From an uncultured archaeon (GTDB lineage Archaea > Thermoproteota > EX4484-205 > JAAOZP01), in contig CALIBN010000008.1 in the NCBI GenBank assembly GCA_938045545.1, positions 1-64,000 on the forward strand: 64,000 bases of DNA, written 5' to 3'. The stretch's first letter is position 1. Each line of letters starts with the position of its first letter. Below the pieces are notes generated by a model that worked only from the letters and a program-made list of their open reading frames with translations, made no database searches and had not been told where the DNA came from. This document shows, piece by piece, positions 43,284 to 52,186 of this stretch. A program made the position numbers and the translations under genes.

Positions 43284-43604
43284 ATGGTAGGGATAGAGGA
43301 AACGTTAGGTGAAAGGATAAAGCCGTTTGACGACAAGGAAATTTTCGAGGAGCTAAGTAAGGAGGAGCAGATAATAACCATAAGGCTTGAAGTGACCAGG
43401 TGGAACAAGCAGATGACTATAATCGAAGGCATTGATCCGAAGGAGGTGGACTTAGCCAGCCTTGCTAAGAAGCTTAAGGCTTACTGCGCATGCGGCGGGA
43501 CTGTTAAGAATAATGCTATAATGCTTCAGGGTGACCATAGGCAGAAGGTCTACAGCTATTTGTCTAAAAACGGCTTCTCGGAAAGAAACATAACAATACT
43601 CTAG
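43284..43604 (+). CDS. Translation initiation factor aIF1 (SUI1)
   Basis: 106 aa SUI1-fold protein: IITIRLEVTRWNKQMTIIEG, LAKKLKAYCACGGTVKNNAI and LQGDHRQKVYSYLSKNGFSE are typical of archaeal aIF1, which controls start-codon selection on the small subunit. GTTTTTAAGC at about 43241-43250 lies about 38 bp before the ATG. Confidence 0.95.
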   Translation: MVGIEETLGERIKPFDDKEIFEELSKEEQIITIRLEVTRWNKQMTIIEGIDPKEVDLASLAKKLKAYCACGGTVKNNAIMLQGDHRQKVYSYLSKNGFSERNITIL

Positions 43605-43706
43605 CCTGAGAACAAGCTAAACTGATGGGGAGAATGGTTTTCTCTTAGACTGGAGTAGGCTTGTCGATAGAAAACCTTATCTTCAACAGTAAAGTTTTCT
43701 TAAGCG

Positions 43707-44228
43707 TTGGACGCGTTTGAATGCATCTCGAAAAGGAGGAGCGTGAGGTCGTTTTTAAAGAAACCGGTTCCTAAAGAACTAGTCGACAAGGTTCTTGAAG
43801 CAGCCCTAATGGCTCCCTCAGCAGGAGACATACATCCTTACAGGATAGTTGTCGTAACGGATGAGGGTAAAATAAGGCGGATCGCTGAGGCTGCTTTAAA
43901 CCAGACATTCATATCTCAAGCCCCAATAGTGATAGTGTACTTGGTTTCGCTGGAGGAGGCTTCAGCATACGGCAAGAGGGGAGTTGAACTCTACAGTATT
44001 CTGGACGTAGGCGCGTCCATGGAGAACCTTATGCTGGCGGCCACAAGCCTAGGGTTGTCAACATGCTGGGTTGGGGCCTTCGACGAGAGGCGGGTTGAAG
44101 AGATTCTCAACGCTCCCAAAGGATATAGGGCGGTTTCACTCACCCCCTTGGGTTATTCGGATTCAGCAGCCCGCGGGAGACCGCCGCCGGCTAGAAGCAT
44201 GAAGATCCTATACGAGGGGTTCCAGTAA
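43707..44228 (+). CDS. Nitroreductase-family flavoprotein
   Basis: 173 aa. Opening FECISKRRSVRSFLKKPVPK, ALMAPSAGDIHPYRIVVVTD (FMN contact), GASMENLMLAATSLGLSTCW and a late GYSDS...PPPARS loop: the FMN-dependent nitroreductase fold. Substrate unknown; such enzymes act on quinones, flavins or nitro compounds. TTG start, no ATG nearby. Followed 1 bp later by the ligase-domain gene, so probably co-transcribed. Confidence 0.9.
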   Translation: MDAFECISKRRSVRSFLKKPVPKELVDKVLEAALMAPSAGDIHPYRIVVVTDEGKIRRIAEAALNQTFISQAPIVIVYLVSLEEASAYGKRGVELYSILDVGASMENLMLAATSLGLSTCWVGAFDERRVEEILNAPKGYRAVSLTPLGYSDSAARGRPPPARSMKILYEGFQ

Positions 44229-44229
44229 T

Positions 44230-44865
44230 ATGGGTGCCAAAGGGTTCAGGGATGTGGCTGAGGTGCTAAACCGGTTAAGCGTGTTGGGAGAGCAGGATGC
44301 TGTCCGGGAGATGGCTGCCTTGTTTAAAAAGGTTGACGCCGATTGCCTCGAAACCCTTCTCAGGATAATGAGGATGGATTTCGGAGAGGCTTCGCGGCTT
44401 ATCGGGACACACTTGTTGAGGAGAATAGTTTCAGAAGCCGTGGCCGAAATAACTCTTCTTAGACAGGATGAGGCTGAAGGATTAGTGCAATCCGGAAGGC
44501 TGAGGGATGTTTTAAGCAGGAGGAGCAGCATACTTCTCGAAAAAGGATTGAGCATAGACCAGGCTTATCTGGGAATGCTCGAAGCTTGCAGGATGAGTGG
44601 GAAGAGCAGCATCGGCTTCAAGGTTAAAAGCTTAATAGGGCTTCTCAATAAAGCTTCAGACGAGGAGGCTTTTCTCATCGTAAACATGCTGATGGGTAGG
44701 CAGGAGCCTGTGGATGACAGACTTATTTTAAAGGCTTTGGGCGAAGCATTCCATGGTTCAGCCGCCGCTGGCATAGGAATGATGGGCGGGGAGGCTGGCC
44801 TGAAAGACATTTATAAGGTGGCGCTACAGGTGGTTAAAAATGCGGGACGAGCCGACTCAGGCTAA
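44230..44865 (+). CDS. Stand-alone DNA-ligase N-terminal-domain-like protein
   Basis: 211 aa, all helical. It lines up with the N-terminal DNA-binding domain of archaeal ATP-dependent DNA ligases (DNA_ligase_A_N): FRDVAEVLNRLSVLGEQDAV, LSIDQAYLGMLEACRMSGKS, then KSLIGLLNKASDEEAFLIVN and MGRQEPVDDRLILKALGEAF. In ligase this domain grips DNA; the catalytic KxDG lysine domain and OB fold would follow, but here the protein stops. The frame is clean and the neighbours are intact, so this is not a simple truncation of the housekeeping ligase. Possible DNA-binding or ligase-modulating role; function unknown. Confidence 0.72.
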   Translation: MGAKGFRDVAEVLNRLSVLGEQDAVREMAALFKKVDADCLETLLRIMRMDFGEASRLIGTHLLRRIVSEAVAEITLLRQDEAEGLVQSGRLRDVLSRRSSILLEKGLSIDQAYLGMLEACRMSGKSSIGFKVKSLIGLLNKASDEEAFLIVNMLMGRQEPVDDRLILKALGEAFHGSAAAGIGMMGGEAGLKDIYKVALQVVKNAGRADSG

Positions 44866-45043
44866 AAAAGAAGCATGTGAAAGGATTGAGCAGACAATAA
44901 AGTGTGCTGAAGAGTTATCAAAGATTGTTCAGAGCCTGAATACTGCTTTATCGCGTGGAGACTTCGAAGAGCTAAGGGAAATATTAAGCAAGGTTAAACT
45001 GCGCATATCGGAATTGGAAAGCCATCTAAACATGCTTGACTAA
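44840..45043 (+). CDS. Small helical (coiled-coil) protein
   Basis: 67 aa, two long amphipathic helices (EACERIEQTIKCAEELSKIV, FEELREILSKVKLRISELES). Overlaps the ligase-domain gene by 26 nt, so it is translated from the same message. I do not recognise the family. It may bind the ligase-domain protein; that is a guess from position. Confidence 0.55.
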   Translation: MRDEPTQAKKEACERIEQTIKCAEELSKIVQSLNTALSRGDFEELREILSKVKLRISELESHLNMLD

Positions 45044-45132
45044 AACTGAATTTTGTTTCAACTTGAAGAGGACATGCTTTTGCCACGCGTCCTCTCCGAG
45101 TAAAATTTAATAGGTTTCCAAGATTTTTTAAA

Positions 45133-45414
45133 ATGGTGGTCTCAATGTCTGAAGTTGAGGCAAAGATTGATGAGTGCATAGCTGAGTTGAAGCCTTACAG
45201 GATGTTCTCCTCAGAGGCCAGTAGCGCTATAAAAGGCTTAGAAAATCTTAAGGAACAGTTGAAAAACATTACAAGGGAAAACATTGATGAAATTATAAAG
45301 GGTGTAGAGGAAGGATACCGGGGAAGCCTGGCGTATGCGAATTATATCCCTAAGACGGTTGAGAACCTCAGGTTCATAAAGGAGTATCTTGAGAAGATGA
45401 AGGCCTCCCTCTAG
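45133..45414 (+). CDS. Small helical protein of unknown function
   Basis: 93 aa (89 from the second ATG), charged and helical: EVEAKIDECIAELKPYRMFS, SSAIKGLENLKEQLKNITRE. A TATA-like AATTTAATAGG at about 45103-45112 places a transcript start near the first ATG. Follows the 67-aa gene by 89 bp. Family not recognised. Confidence 0.6.
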   Translation: MVVSMSEVEAKIDECIAELKPYRMFSSEASSAIKGLENLKEQLKNITRENIDEIIKGVEEGYRGSLAYANYIPKTVENLRFIKEYLEKMKASL

Positions 45415-45522
45415 TTGTAGCGACAAGACTGTAAAGCCCAGCCTTTTTTTAATTACGTTCATACATGGGTCGCAAGGAGAAACAGTTTAAGCTTTTTAAG
45501 CCTGTTTCCAAGTGAAGATTCT

Positions 45523-46566
45523 ATGAGGCAGGTTAAGTTCGGCGTAGCTGGTGCCGGAGTTGGTGCCAACTTTGCCCTCCGCGCCATGAAGCTCCTGGAG
45601 GAGAAGGAGGGTATTGTCAAAGCAGTTGCCGTATGCGACGTTGTTGAGGATTTAGCTAAAAAGACGGCTGAGGAGTTCGGGGTAAAGTATTTTATCAACT
45701 ATAGGGATTTATTAGTCAAGGAGAGGGTTGACGCGGTTTTCATTTCAACACCACACTATCTGCATTTCCCCATGACTTTAGAGGCCCTAGAGGCTGGTGT
45801 AAACGTGCTTGTTGACAAACCCATGGCCATAAACGTCAGGGAGGCTGATGAGATGATAAGGAGGGCTAGGAGGGCTGGTGTGAAGTTGGGTGTAAACCTT
45901 CAGGGCAGGTTTGACCCCAGTGTTATCAAGATAAAGGAGGCGGTGGACAGCGGTAGGCTGGGCAGGCTTTTCTACGGGGAGGCAACCGTCAAATGGTTCA
46001 GGACGAGGGAATACTATGATAAAAGCCCTTGGAGGGGGAGATGGGCTACCGAGGGGGGTGGGGCACTGATAAACCAGGCCATTCACACTCTAGACCAGCT
46101 TGTCTGGATCATGGGTCCTGTTGAATATCTTTGGGCCCAGTGCAGCACTGTTTTCCACAACATAGAGGTTGAGGACCTGGCTGTTGCCACCCTAAGGTTT
46201 AAGAACGGCGCTTTAGGCCTTGTTCAGGCGAGCACAGCCCTTTATCCCGGTTTCCCAACTGGGCTTGAGTTCTACGGGACGAATGGCACAGCCATCTTAG
46301 AGGGGGAGGTGATTAAACTATTAGACATAAAGGGGGAGAAACCGTATTCTGAGAAGGAGGCTAAGGTAGGACTTGAGACCTGGGCTAGGCCGGAGGCAGC
46401 GCCCCCGTTGAACCACGCCGCATCTATAAGGGACTTTGCCCAAGCCATCCTTGATGACAGGGAGCCGAAGGTTTCTGGCGAGGAGGGGAGAAAGTCTATT
46501 GAAATCGTCAACGCTATCTACAAGTCCAGTAAGAATAGCGAGGCAGTGAAGCTCCCGCTGACGTGA
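45523..46566 (+). CDS. Gfo/Idh/MocA-family oxidoreductase
   Basis: 347 aa. Rossmann fold with FGVAGAGVGANFALRAMKLL, VFISTPHYLHFPMTLEALEA, and the family's catalytic EKP-type motif as VLVDKPMAINVREAD; Trp/Arg-rich substrate loop (KSPWRGRWATEGGGALINQA). NAD(P)-dependent sugar or inositol dehydrogenase; substrate unknown. TATA GCTTTTTAAG (45491-45500) lies 27 bp before the ATG. In the usual EKP the Glu is Asp here. A decayed DegT aminotransferase downstream hints at a former amino-sugar or amino-inositol pathway. Confidence 0.9.
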   Translation: MRQVKFGVAGAGVGANFALRAMKLLEEKEGIVKAVAVCDVVEDLAKKTAEEFGVKYFINYRDLLVKERVDAVFISTPHYLHFPMTLEALEAGVNVLVDKPMAINVREADEMIRRARRAGVKLGVNLQGRFDPSVIKIKEAVDSGRLGRLFYGEATVKWFRTREYYDKSPWRGRWATEGGGALINQAIHTLDQLVWIMGPVEYLWAQCSTVFHNIEVEDLAVATLRFKNGALGLVQASTALYPGFPTGLEFYGTNGTAILEGEVIKLLDIKGEKPYSEKEAKVGLETWARPEAAPPLNHAASIRDFAQAILDDREPKVSGEEGRKSIEIVNAIYKSSKNSEAVKLPLT

Positions 46567-46590
46567 TTTAAACCGTTAGGGATTCGAGGC

Positions 46591-47487
46591 TTATTCCAAG
46601 TCGAGCTTCAAGACTCTCGCAGCGTTTCTATACATTATTTTATCATAGGTTTTTCGCGATATTTTTCCTTCTTCTCTCAGGCTGCGAAGGTATTTCAGTT
46701 GGGGTATGTTTTGATCCGGCATGTCTAAGTCTGTTCCAAACATCAACCTATCCTGAAACTCCTCTAAGAACTGGACTCCGAACTCCGGGTCTCTAGAGAT
46801 AGCGTTGTATCCGCTGCCAGCTGAAAGATCCCCGTAAAGGTTTTGATAGGTTCTGAACAGGTCGACGACCCTGCCGCCTGGAGCAACCCTGCCAGCTGGG
46901 TAACTGTTCCTCTCCTCCGGCTTAACGTCTCCAGATATCTCCGCCCAGAATGGTTGAGAGTGTCCTATGAATATCAGGCTTGGAAACATTTTTAAACACT
47001 TCTCAAGCCTAGGCAGGCCGGGTTCGTCAACAAGCCCGTAGCAGCCACCCAGGTGGGGACCGATATGGAATATTACGGGGAGCTCTAGTTCCTCACAAAT
47101 CCTGAAGAGGCACAGGGCCCTCGGGTCGTCAAAGTATATGTTGGCAGTTATTTCGCCAACGCCTTTGCATCCTTCGCTTTTATACTCCTCGATTATGAAT
47201 CTCAGGCTTTTCTCCGAGCCAGCGTTTAGCCTCGGATCCGGATTGCAGAAAGGGATTAGCCTACCCCCATATTTCTTGCAGAACTCCATAACATCTCTGT
47301 TGGTCACAGGCTCTATAGTGCTTTCCGGGCTTGGCAGTGGGAGAATCACCGTCATGTCTATCCCCTCTTCCTCCATCCTTTTAACGAGTTCAGACACCGT
47401 TATCCATGGTATGTACTGGTCTTTAACCGGATCGTAGGTAAGCCAGCTTTGTTTAGGGGAACAGTGCGCGTGAATATCAATAATCAT
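46591..47487 (-). CDS. Amidohydrolase-2 family metal-dependent hydrolase
   Basis: 298 aa from ATG 47487. IIDIHAHCSPKQ gives the HxH metal ligands; PVIFHIGPHLGG, LIFIGHSQPFWAE and MFGTDLDMPD supply the remaining His and Asp. Matches the amidohydrolase-2 (ACMSD-like) group of decarboxylases and hydrolases. The frame extends 17 codons upstream, but a TATA box (47510-47519) lies about 27 bp before the chosen ATG. Convergent with the Gfo/Idh gene; substrate unknown. Confidence 0.88.
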   Translation of the reverse strand: MIIDIHAHCSPKQSWLTYDPVKDQYIPWITVSELVKRMEEEGIDMTVILPLPSPESTIEPVTNRDVMEFCKKYGGRLIPFCNPDPRLNAGSEKSLRFIIEEYKSEGCKGVGEITANIYFDDPRALCLFRICEELELPVIFHIGPHLGGCYGLVDEPGLPRLEKCLKMFPSLIFIGHSQPFWAEISGDVKPEERNSYPAGRVAPGGRVVDLFRTYQNLYGDLSAGSGYNAISRDPEFGVQFLEEFQDRLMFGTDLDMPDQNIPQLKYLRSLREEGKISRKTYDKIMYRNAARVLKLDLE

Positions 47488-47509
47488 GTTCACAGTCTGG
47501 CGAAGCAAC

Positions 47510-47519
47510 TTATTTAAGC
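47510..47519 (-). promoter_or_regulatory. TATA box of the amidohydrolase gene
   Basis: Minus-strand GCTTAAATAA centred about 27 bp before ATG 47487. It lies inside the longer open frame and so argues against the upstream start at 47538. Confidence 0.6.
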
Positions 47520-47684
47520 ATTCGGTCTGAAGTTTCAAAAGAAGATGCGCACATCCCTAGGTATTGTTTTCAGGCACCTGTGAATGCTGGTCGCCTTCAG
47601 AATCGCAGTATTCGCGATCAGGGTGAAAGAAATGGGAGCGGAAATATTTAATATCTGCTGAAGCAGTGTAACGATTGTTTAAAG

Positions 47685-49013
47685 GTAGGGAAGCGGCTTA
47701 GCTCTCTTAGGAGGTCCGAAGACTGTCAGGTCTGAACATGGAGACATATTCGCTTGGCCAATTATAACTAGCGAGGTTGAGAATGCTGTTTTAGAAGTAC
47801 TTCGCGCCGGGAAAATGTCAAACATAGATGTGACTCAAAAATTCGAGGGGGAGTTCGCCCTATGCTGGGCTTGGAATATGCGCTTGCACATAGCACTGGA
47901 ACCGCTGCTCTACCCAGCGCGATGTTAGGCATAGGGATAGGGAAGGGGGACGAGATCATTTGTCCAAGCATCACTTACTGGGCCTCCTGCCTACAGGTCT
48001 ACTCGCTCGGTGGAACAGTCATCTTCGCCGACATTGATCCCGAAACGCTCTGCATCGATCCTGAGGATATTGAACGCTGGGTTACTCCGAGAACTAAGGC
48101 GATAATGGTTGTCCACTACTTGGGAATGCTGGTAGATATGGATGGATAACGAAGATAGCTGAGAGAAACGGCTTGATGGTGATTGAGTATTGTTCTGACA
48201 CTCACGGTGCTCTCTACAAGGTTAGAATGGCTGGAACTTGAGATGCTGCAGGCTTCTCACTAATGTCCGGAAAATCACTGCCTTGCGGCGAGGGAGGAAT
48301 GATGACTACGAACGACAGGCGGGTTTATGAAAGGGCTTTGGCCTTCGGCCATTACGAGCGCCACGGGTTCGCCTTAGCGGTGGAAGACCTTAAATGTGGA
48401 GCAGGGCTGCCCTGGGGAGGATACAAGTATTAGGATGCACCAGTTGACTTCGGCAGTCGACGTGTCCGGTTGAAGCATTACCCGGAGCTTATGGCTGAGA
48501 TAGATAAAGCCATGAACTACTTCTGGGACCTGCTTGAAGGAGTCCCCGGAATCAGGAGCCATAGGCCTCCGAAAGACTCCGGGTCAACCAAGGGTGGGTG
48601 GTACGCACCCCACGGCATCTACCGTCCGGAGGAGTTGGGAGGCCTATCTGTTCAAAGGTTCTGCGAAGCAGTAAGGGCAGAGGGAGCCCCATGCTACCCG
48701 GGCTGCAACCTCCCGCTGCATTTACACCCATTGCTCAACGAGATAGATGTCTACAACCAGGGTAGTCGACGCGCATAACGAATTCTCCCCCGGGTGTTGA
48801 CGTGAGGCAGCCGCCGGGTAGCCTACCGGTTTCAGAGAGCGTGCAGGAACGGGTGTTACCGTCCCATGGTTCAAGCATTACAGGCCTAAGATCATTGAAG
48901 AGTATGCTCAAGCATTCAGGAAGGTTGCTGAAAACTACACGGATCTTCTGCCGGGTGACTCTGCACGCGGCGTGCATATCGGATGGAGCACCTTCTGGAT
49001 GGCAGGGAGGTGA
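47685..49013 (+). pseudogene. DegT/DnrJ/EryC1-family aminotransferase, heavily frameshifted
   Basis: Fragments in different frames align in order along one sugar aminotransferase: LALLGGPKTV, HSTGTAALPSAMLGIGIGKG, DEIICPSITYWASCLQVYSL, FADIDPETLCIDPEDIERWV, FSLMSGKSLPCGEGGMMTTN (PLP lysine region), RFCEAVRAEGAPCYPGCNLP, and FKHYRPKIIEEYAQAFRKVA at the end. At least five frameshifts or stops. The family makes amino sugars or amino-inositols using PLP. It lies between an amidohydrolase and an M55 peptidase, and 1.1 kb from a Gfo/Idh dehydrogenase, which often works with such enzymes. Confidence 0.85.
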
Positions 49014-49111
49014 AGCAAAAACCGGTAATCAGCGTGATAAACAGGTGAAGTGGAAACAAGGATCCGAATGAAGATGGTTGCATTCTGGGGCATTATGGTT
49101 CTCCACTAAAG

Positions 49112-49912
49112 TTAATACCAGCCTACTCTTTTCATCACTTCAAGCAAGTCGTCTCCACGTATAACGATTGTTCGAGCGTCAAGGCGTTCTATGCCCGGCG
49201 TTCTGAATTGAATATCCGCGTAATTCGGATGTGAATACTCGATTTTCAGAGTCACAGGCGGGTTGATTCTGAAAGGCTTAAAATCTTCAGCGTTTCGAAC
49301 AGCCTTCTCAGCGGTTTCTCGGATAAGCTTCCTGCTCCGGGCTGGCGGCAGGCAAGCCGCAAAGTTTCTACTAAACCCTTCTTTCACAACAACGGTTTCA
49401 ACCCTGCCTAATAGAGTCTTAGCCTCCTGGGCTGCCATTCTGCAACCGCTCACCAGACCCACGGGCACTTCGAAATACCCCAGTATAGCTGCGTCTATCC
49501 CGATTTCGCCAACCCGCTTCTCGTTTATGTAGGCGTTGACTATTACCCTAGTGGCCATCGTGTGGTCTAGAACCGCACCCTCTGTCCCAGCCATAGCGTG
49601 GTAGCCTATCATGAACGCTAGGCTAAAGCTCCTGTCGAGCCCAGCCATTCTACATGGCCTAGGTCCTCCTGTAACGTATTTCGCCTCCTCGTGCAGCTCC
49701 TCCGGCACAAGGTTGAAACCGTTTCGCGCCCCATGCAGGTCGTTAACAAGGACTTCTGAAGCACCTCCCTCCAAGGCTCCTTCAACAGCAGCGTTCACGT
49801 CTCTAGTTAGAAGGAGGCATGCCTCCTCGTACTCTCTGCTCCCGGGTTTAGTCTGCTGCTCGCGGACCACGTAGCTGGCGCCCTCCATGTCGGCCAGAAC
49901 GTAAACCTTCAT
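49112..49912 (-). CDS. M55 family (DppA-like) D-aminopeptidase
   Basis: 266 aa from ATG 49912. KVYVLADMEGASYVV with metal-binding Asp and Glu, EVLVNDLHGARNGFN, FMIGYHAMAG and GCRMAAQEA match M55 zinc aminopeptidases such as DppA. Would release D-amino acids from short peptides. The frame begins four codons earlier at TTG. No peptide transporter is adjacent, although DppA often travels with one. Confidence 0.9.
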   Translation of the reverse strand: MKVYVLADMEGASYVVREQQTKPGSREYEEACLLLTRDVNAAVEGALEGGASEVLVNDLHGARNGFNLVPEELHEEAKYVTGGPRPCRMAGLDRSFSLAFMIGYHAMAGTEGAVLDHTMATRVIVNAYINEKRVGEIGIDAAILGYFEVPVGLVSGCRMAAQEAKTLLGRVETVVVKEGFSRNFAACLPPARSRKLIRETAEKAVRNAEDFKPFRINPPVTLKIEYSHPNYADIQFRTPGIERLDARTIVIRGDDLLEVMKRVGWY

Positions 49913-50002
49913 ATAAACCACCAATTATAATGTTTTTCGAAGTATTTAAGGGTTTGTGAGGCTTGATGAAAATTTAAGCCGGCTGTCAGCATGAGTTAAA
50001 AC

Positions 50003-51400
50003 TCAGGTAGAACGCTTAATCTTCTGAATTAGACTGGTTCTTAAGGCTCGCTTTTTATACAGGATTGCTGCTGCGCATGCGGCGAAACATATTAAGGCTA
50101 TTGTCAATAGTTTAACGTAATCTATTCTCCAAACAGCCTTTATCATCCTAGACTCGTCAACGTAGATTTCAACAGTCCTCTCGTCTATAATCCTGTCCTT
50201 AGGGCCCAGTCCTTCGAAATGGTCGAAAACATAGAAGCCCCAGCTTGTAATATTAATCCCTACAGGTGCATAAGTACCCTCGTCATACCAGCCTGCGCCG
50301 AAAGCGTTTCCATATTCAGTCTCAACAGTAACATAGTGCTTCTCAGAGATCAACGCGTTTAAAAGCTCTGTTCTCCACTCTCCCTTATCTGGGTCGTAGG
50401 CTCCGAAGCCTGCACAGAACTCCCAGTAGCACCAGGCTATTCCCCTCTTCTCCGCCTCTCTCGCAACGAAACGTGTCCATCTCACTCTCGAATCCATGTC
50501 TGCTTTACTGTATGCTCCGAACTCGCCCATTAAAAGGGAAACGTTGCCGTGCTGCATCGCCCATTCGACAGCCATGTTCAACTCATCCGTAATCTGTTTC
50601 TTCTCACCCTGGGTTCCAAGCCATTTCCTGCCGACGGCGGGAGAGGGACTGACCCATTCCGCCCCCTGATGGGTAAATTCGAAGGGGGTGTAAAAGTGGA
50701 AGGTGACGATAATGTTCTCGTCCTCGGGAATCACTAGTCCCTTAAGATTGTAAACGCTGTTCCACCCTGTTGGACCTACGATTATTTTTCTCGTAGGGTT
50801 AGTTCTTCTTATTATTTCGACAGTCTCCCTGATAAGCATGTTCCATCTCTCATCAGTCAGCTCGCCGTAAGGCTCGTTTAGAAGCTCGAAGAAAAGCGTT
50901 TCAGGATAATCCTTATAATGTTCAGATATCTGGCTCCACAAGGCTTTGAAACGATCTCTGTGGCCCAAGGGGTCTTGCATTATCTCCTCATAGTGGTGAA
51001 TGTTTATTATGGTGATAAGACCCTGTTCCAGGGACCTGTTCACAACCCTATCCACCCTGTTGAAGAAGTCTTTATCGATCCCATAAGGCGGGTTGTTCTC
51101 AGCATGAGCCGACCATCTTATTGGTATTCGAACAGTGTCGAAGCCGGCTTCTCTTATTATCCTGAAATACTCGTCCCTAATGTAAACTCCCCACTCACCC
51201 TCCCTGGGTGCTTCCAAAGCATTCCCAATGTTTATTCCCCTGCGCATCCCGGATTCCACAACGGCTTCTTCAAACCGATAATCGTAAGCTGGCTGCGTTT
51301 GCTCACCATCTCTCCTCGTGCTAACAGGGTAGAATATTGTTAAGAAAAGTAAACTAAACAATAAGACGTATGATTCAAGCCTCTTTTCAAGTAGGGCCAT
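50003..51400 (-). CDS. Membrane-anchored GH5 cellulase-like glycoside hydrolase
   Basis: 465 aa from ATG 51400. Signal anchor (YVLLFSLLFLTIFYPV), GH5 barrel with RRGINIGNALEAP, TVRIPIRWSAHAE, IINIHHYEE, acid/base Glu 176 in FELLNEPYGE and nucleophile Glu 293 in LLMGEFGAYS, then a C-terminal transmembrane helix (LLTIALICFAACAAAILY) and a basic tail. Likely hydrolyses beta-glucans at the cell surface. A TATA box 28 bp upstream (51424-51433) shows that the 26 extra codons of the long frame, which overlap the upstream gene, are not translated. Confidence 0.88.
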   Translation of the reverse strand: MALLEKRLESYVLLFSLLFLTIFYPVSTRRDGEQTQPAYDYRFEEAVVESGMRRGINIGNALEAPREGEWGVYIRDEYFRIIREAGFDTVRIPIRWSAHAENNPPYGIDKDFFNRVDRVVNRSLEQGLITIINIHHYEEIMQDPLGHRDRFKALWSQISEHYKDYPETLFFELLNEPYGELTDERWNMLIRETVEIIRRTNPTRKIIVGPTGWNSVYNLKGLVIPEDENIIVTFHFYTPFEFTHQGAEWVSPSPAVGRKWLGTQGEKKQITDELNMAVEWAMQHGNVSLLMGEFGAYSKADMDSRVRWTRFVAREAEKRGIAWCYWEFCAGFGAYDPDKGEWRTELLNALISEKHYVTVETEYGNAFGAGWYDEGTYAPVGINITSWGFYVFDHFEGLGPKDRIIDERTVEIYVDESRMIKAVWRIDYVKLLTIALICFAACAAAILYKKRALRTSLIQKIKRST

Positions 51401-51423
51401 CTCTAGACTTCTCTGCTGAAAAT

Positions 51424-51433
51424 CTTTAAAAAT
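51424..51433 (-). promoter_or_regulatory. TATA box of the GH5 gene
   Basis: Minus-strand AGATTTTTAAAG-like element centred about 28 bp before ATG 51400, as expected for a leaderless archaeal transcript. It overlaps the last codons of the upstream 123-aa gene. Confidence 0.55.
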
Positions 51434-51797
51434 CTTGTTCTCGGGCAATGAAAGATATTTTCTCAATTCTTCCAGCATTCGGATTAATATTCACATTCAC
51501 CACCACTTCTTTTTCTGCATAGTAAAAATATGCTTTGAAGTATCGGCTTGTTTCATCGAAAGGGTATTTCTCCGTCATGACCAGGACTACCTGGAATTCG
51601 TATTCTATAGGTCTACTTGTAAGCCTGTTCCTACTTAATACCTGCACGATTCTCTGCCCCAGCTCGCTCGTCGCGTTAATAATCGAGACCCTTACATATG
51701 TACTTGGTAATATCCAAATATTTGACGCGTTATTCTTTAACCATGCTTCACCCATACTGTAAGTATATCCTGGATCATACGGGCTTTTTAGTTCCAA
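51426..51797 (-). CDS. Unknown 123-aa protein upstream of the GH5 gene
   Basis: Mixed alpha/beta protein: ASNIWILPSTYVRVSIINAT, IEYEFQVVLVMTEKYPFDET, FYYAEKEVVVNVNINPNAGR. The last part resembles a PepSY-like or secreted beta domain, but no signal peptide is visible; it may be the C-terminal part of a lost exported protein. Family not recognised. Followed directly by the GH5 promoter. Confidence 0.5.
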   Translation of the reverse strand: MELKSPYDPGYTYSMGEAWLKNNASNIWILPSTYVRVSIINATSELGQRIVQVLSRNRLTSRPIEYEFQVVLVMTEKYPFDETSRYFKAYFYYAEKEVVVNVNINPNAGRIEKISFIAREQDF

Positions 51798-51975
51798 CTA
51801 TCGTACTTACAATAAACCCATCACCATATTTATAAATATATGTGCAAACTCTATCAGTCTTATTCCCTCCCTGAGGAATAACTGCAGCTCCCTTGACGCG
51901 TTAGAATTAGACACCAACTTATAGGTTTCTTTAAGAGTTAAGAGCATGATGCTTCAATCCCATCAACCAGCAGTT

Positions 51976-52186
51976 CTATTAGGAGAAAACAAAGCTGAGA
52001 ATATTATGCGGCGAATATGATTCACGTTTACTACCTACTCTGTACGAGTATCACGAATAGTTAAAAAAGCTGAATGTTGAACACGAATTCGTCATGGTAA
52101 AGGAAACGGGACATGATTATCGAGAAATATTTGAGGGCTATGGGCAAGGTGTTTTCACATTCTGGACCAACCCTTTAGAGACTTGA
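51976..52186 (+). pseudogene. Esterase-like C-terminal remnant with one stop
   Basis: One frame reads KTKLRILCGEYDSRLLPTLY, EYHE, a TAG stop, LKKLNVEHEFVMVKETGHDY and REIFEGYGQGVFTFW. The G-E-Y-D (acid) and G-H-D-Y (catalytic His) pieces are the end of an alpha/beta-hydrolase esterase. The N-terminal two thirds with the nucleophile are missing. Frame otherwise intact, so the loss may be fairly recent. Confidence 0.5.

Noticed and set aside
44230-44865. Truncation of the housekeeping DNA ligase
   Set aside because: The gene has its own start, a clean stop and an overlapping downstream gene, with no ligase catalytic sequence following in any frame I read.
48802-49071. 89-codon frame downstream of the DegT pseudogene
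   Set aside because: It is an out-of-frame reading of the pseudogene's own C-terminus, which reads correctly in another frame.
51401-51478. 26-codon N-terminal extension of the GH5 gene
   Set aside because: It overlaps the upstream gene and the predicted TATA box; the signal anchor begins right after ATG 51400.
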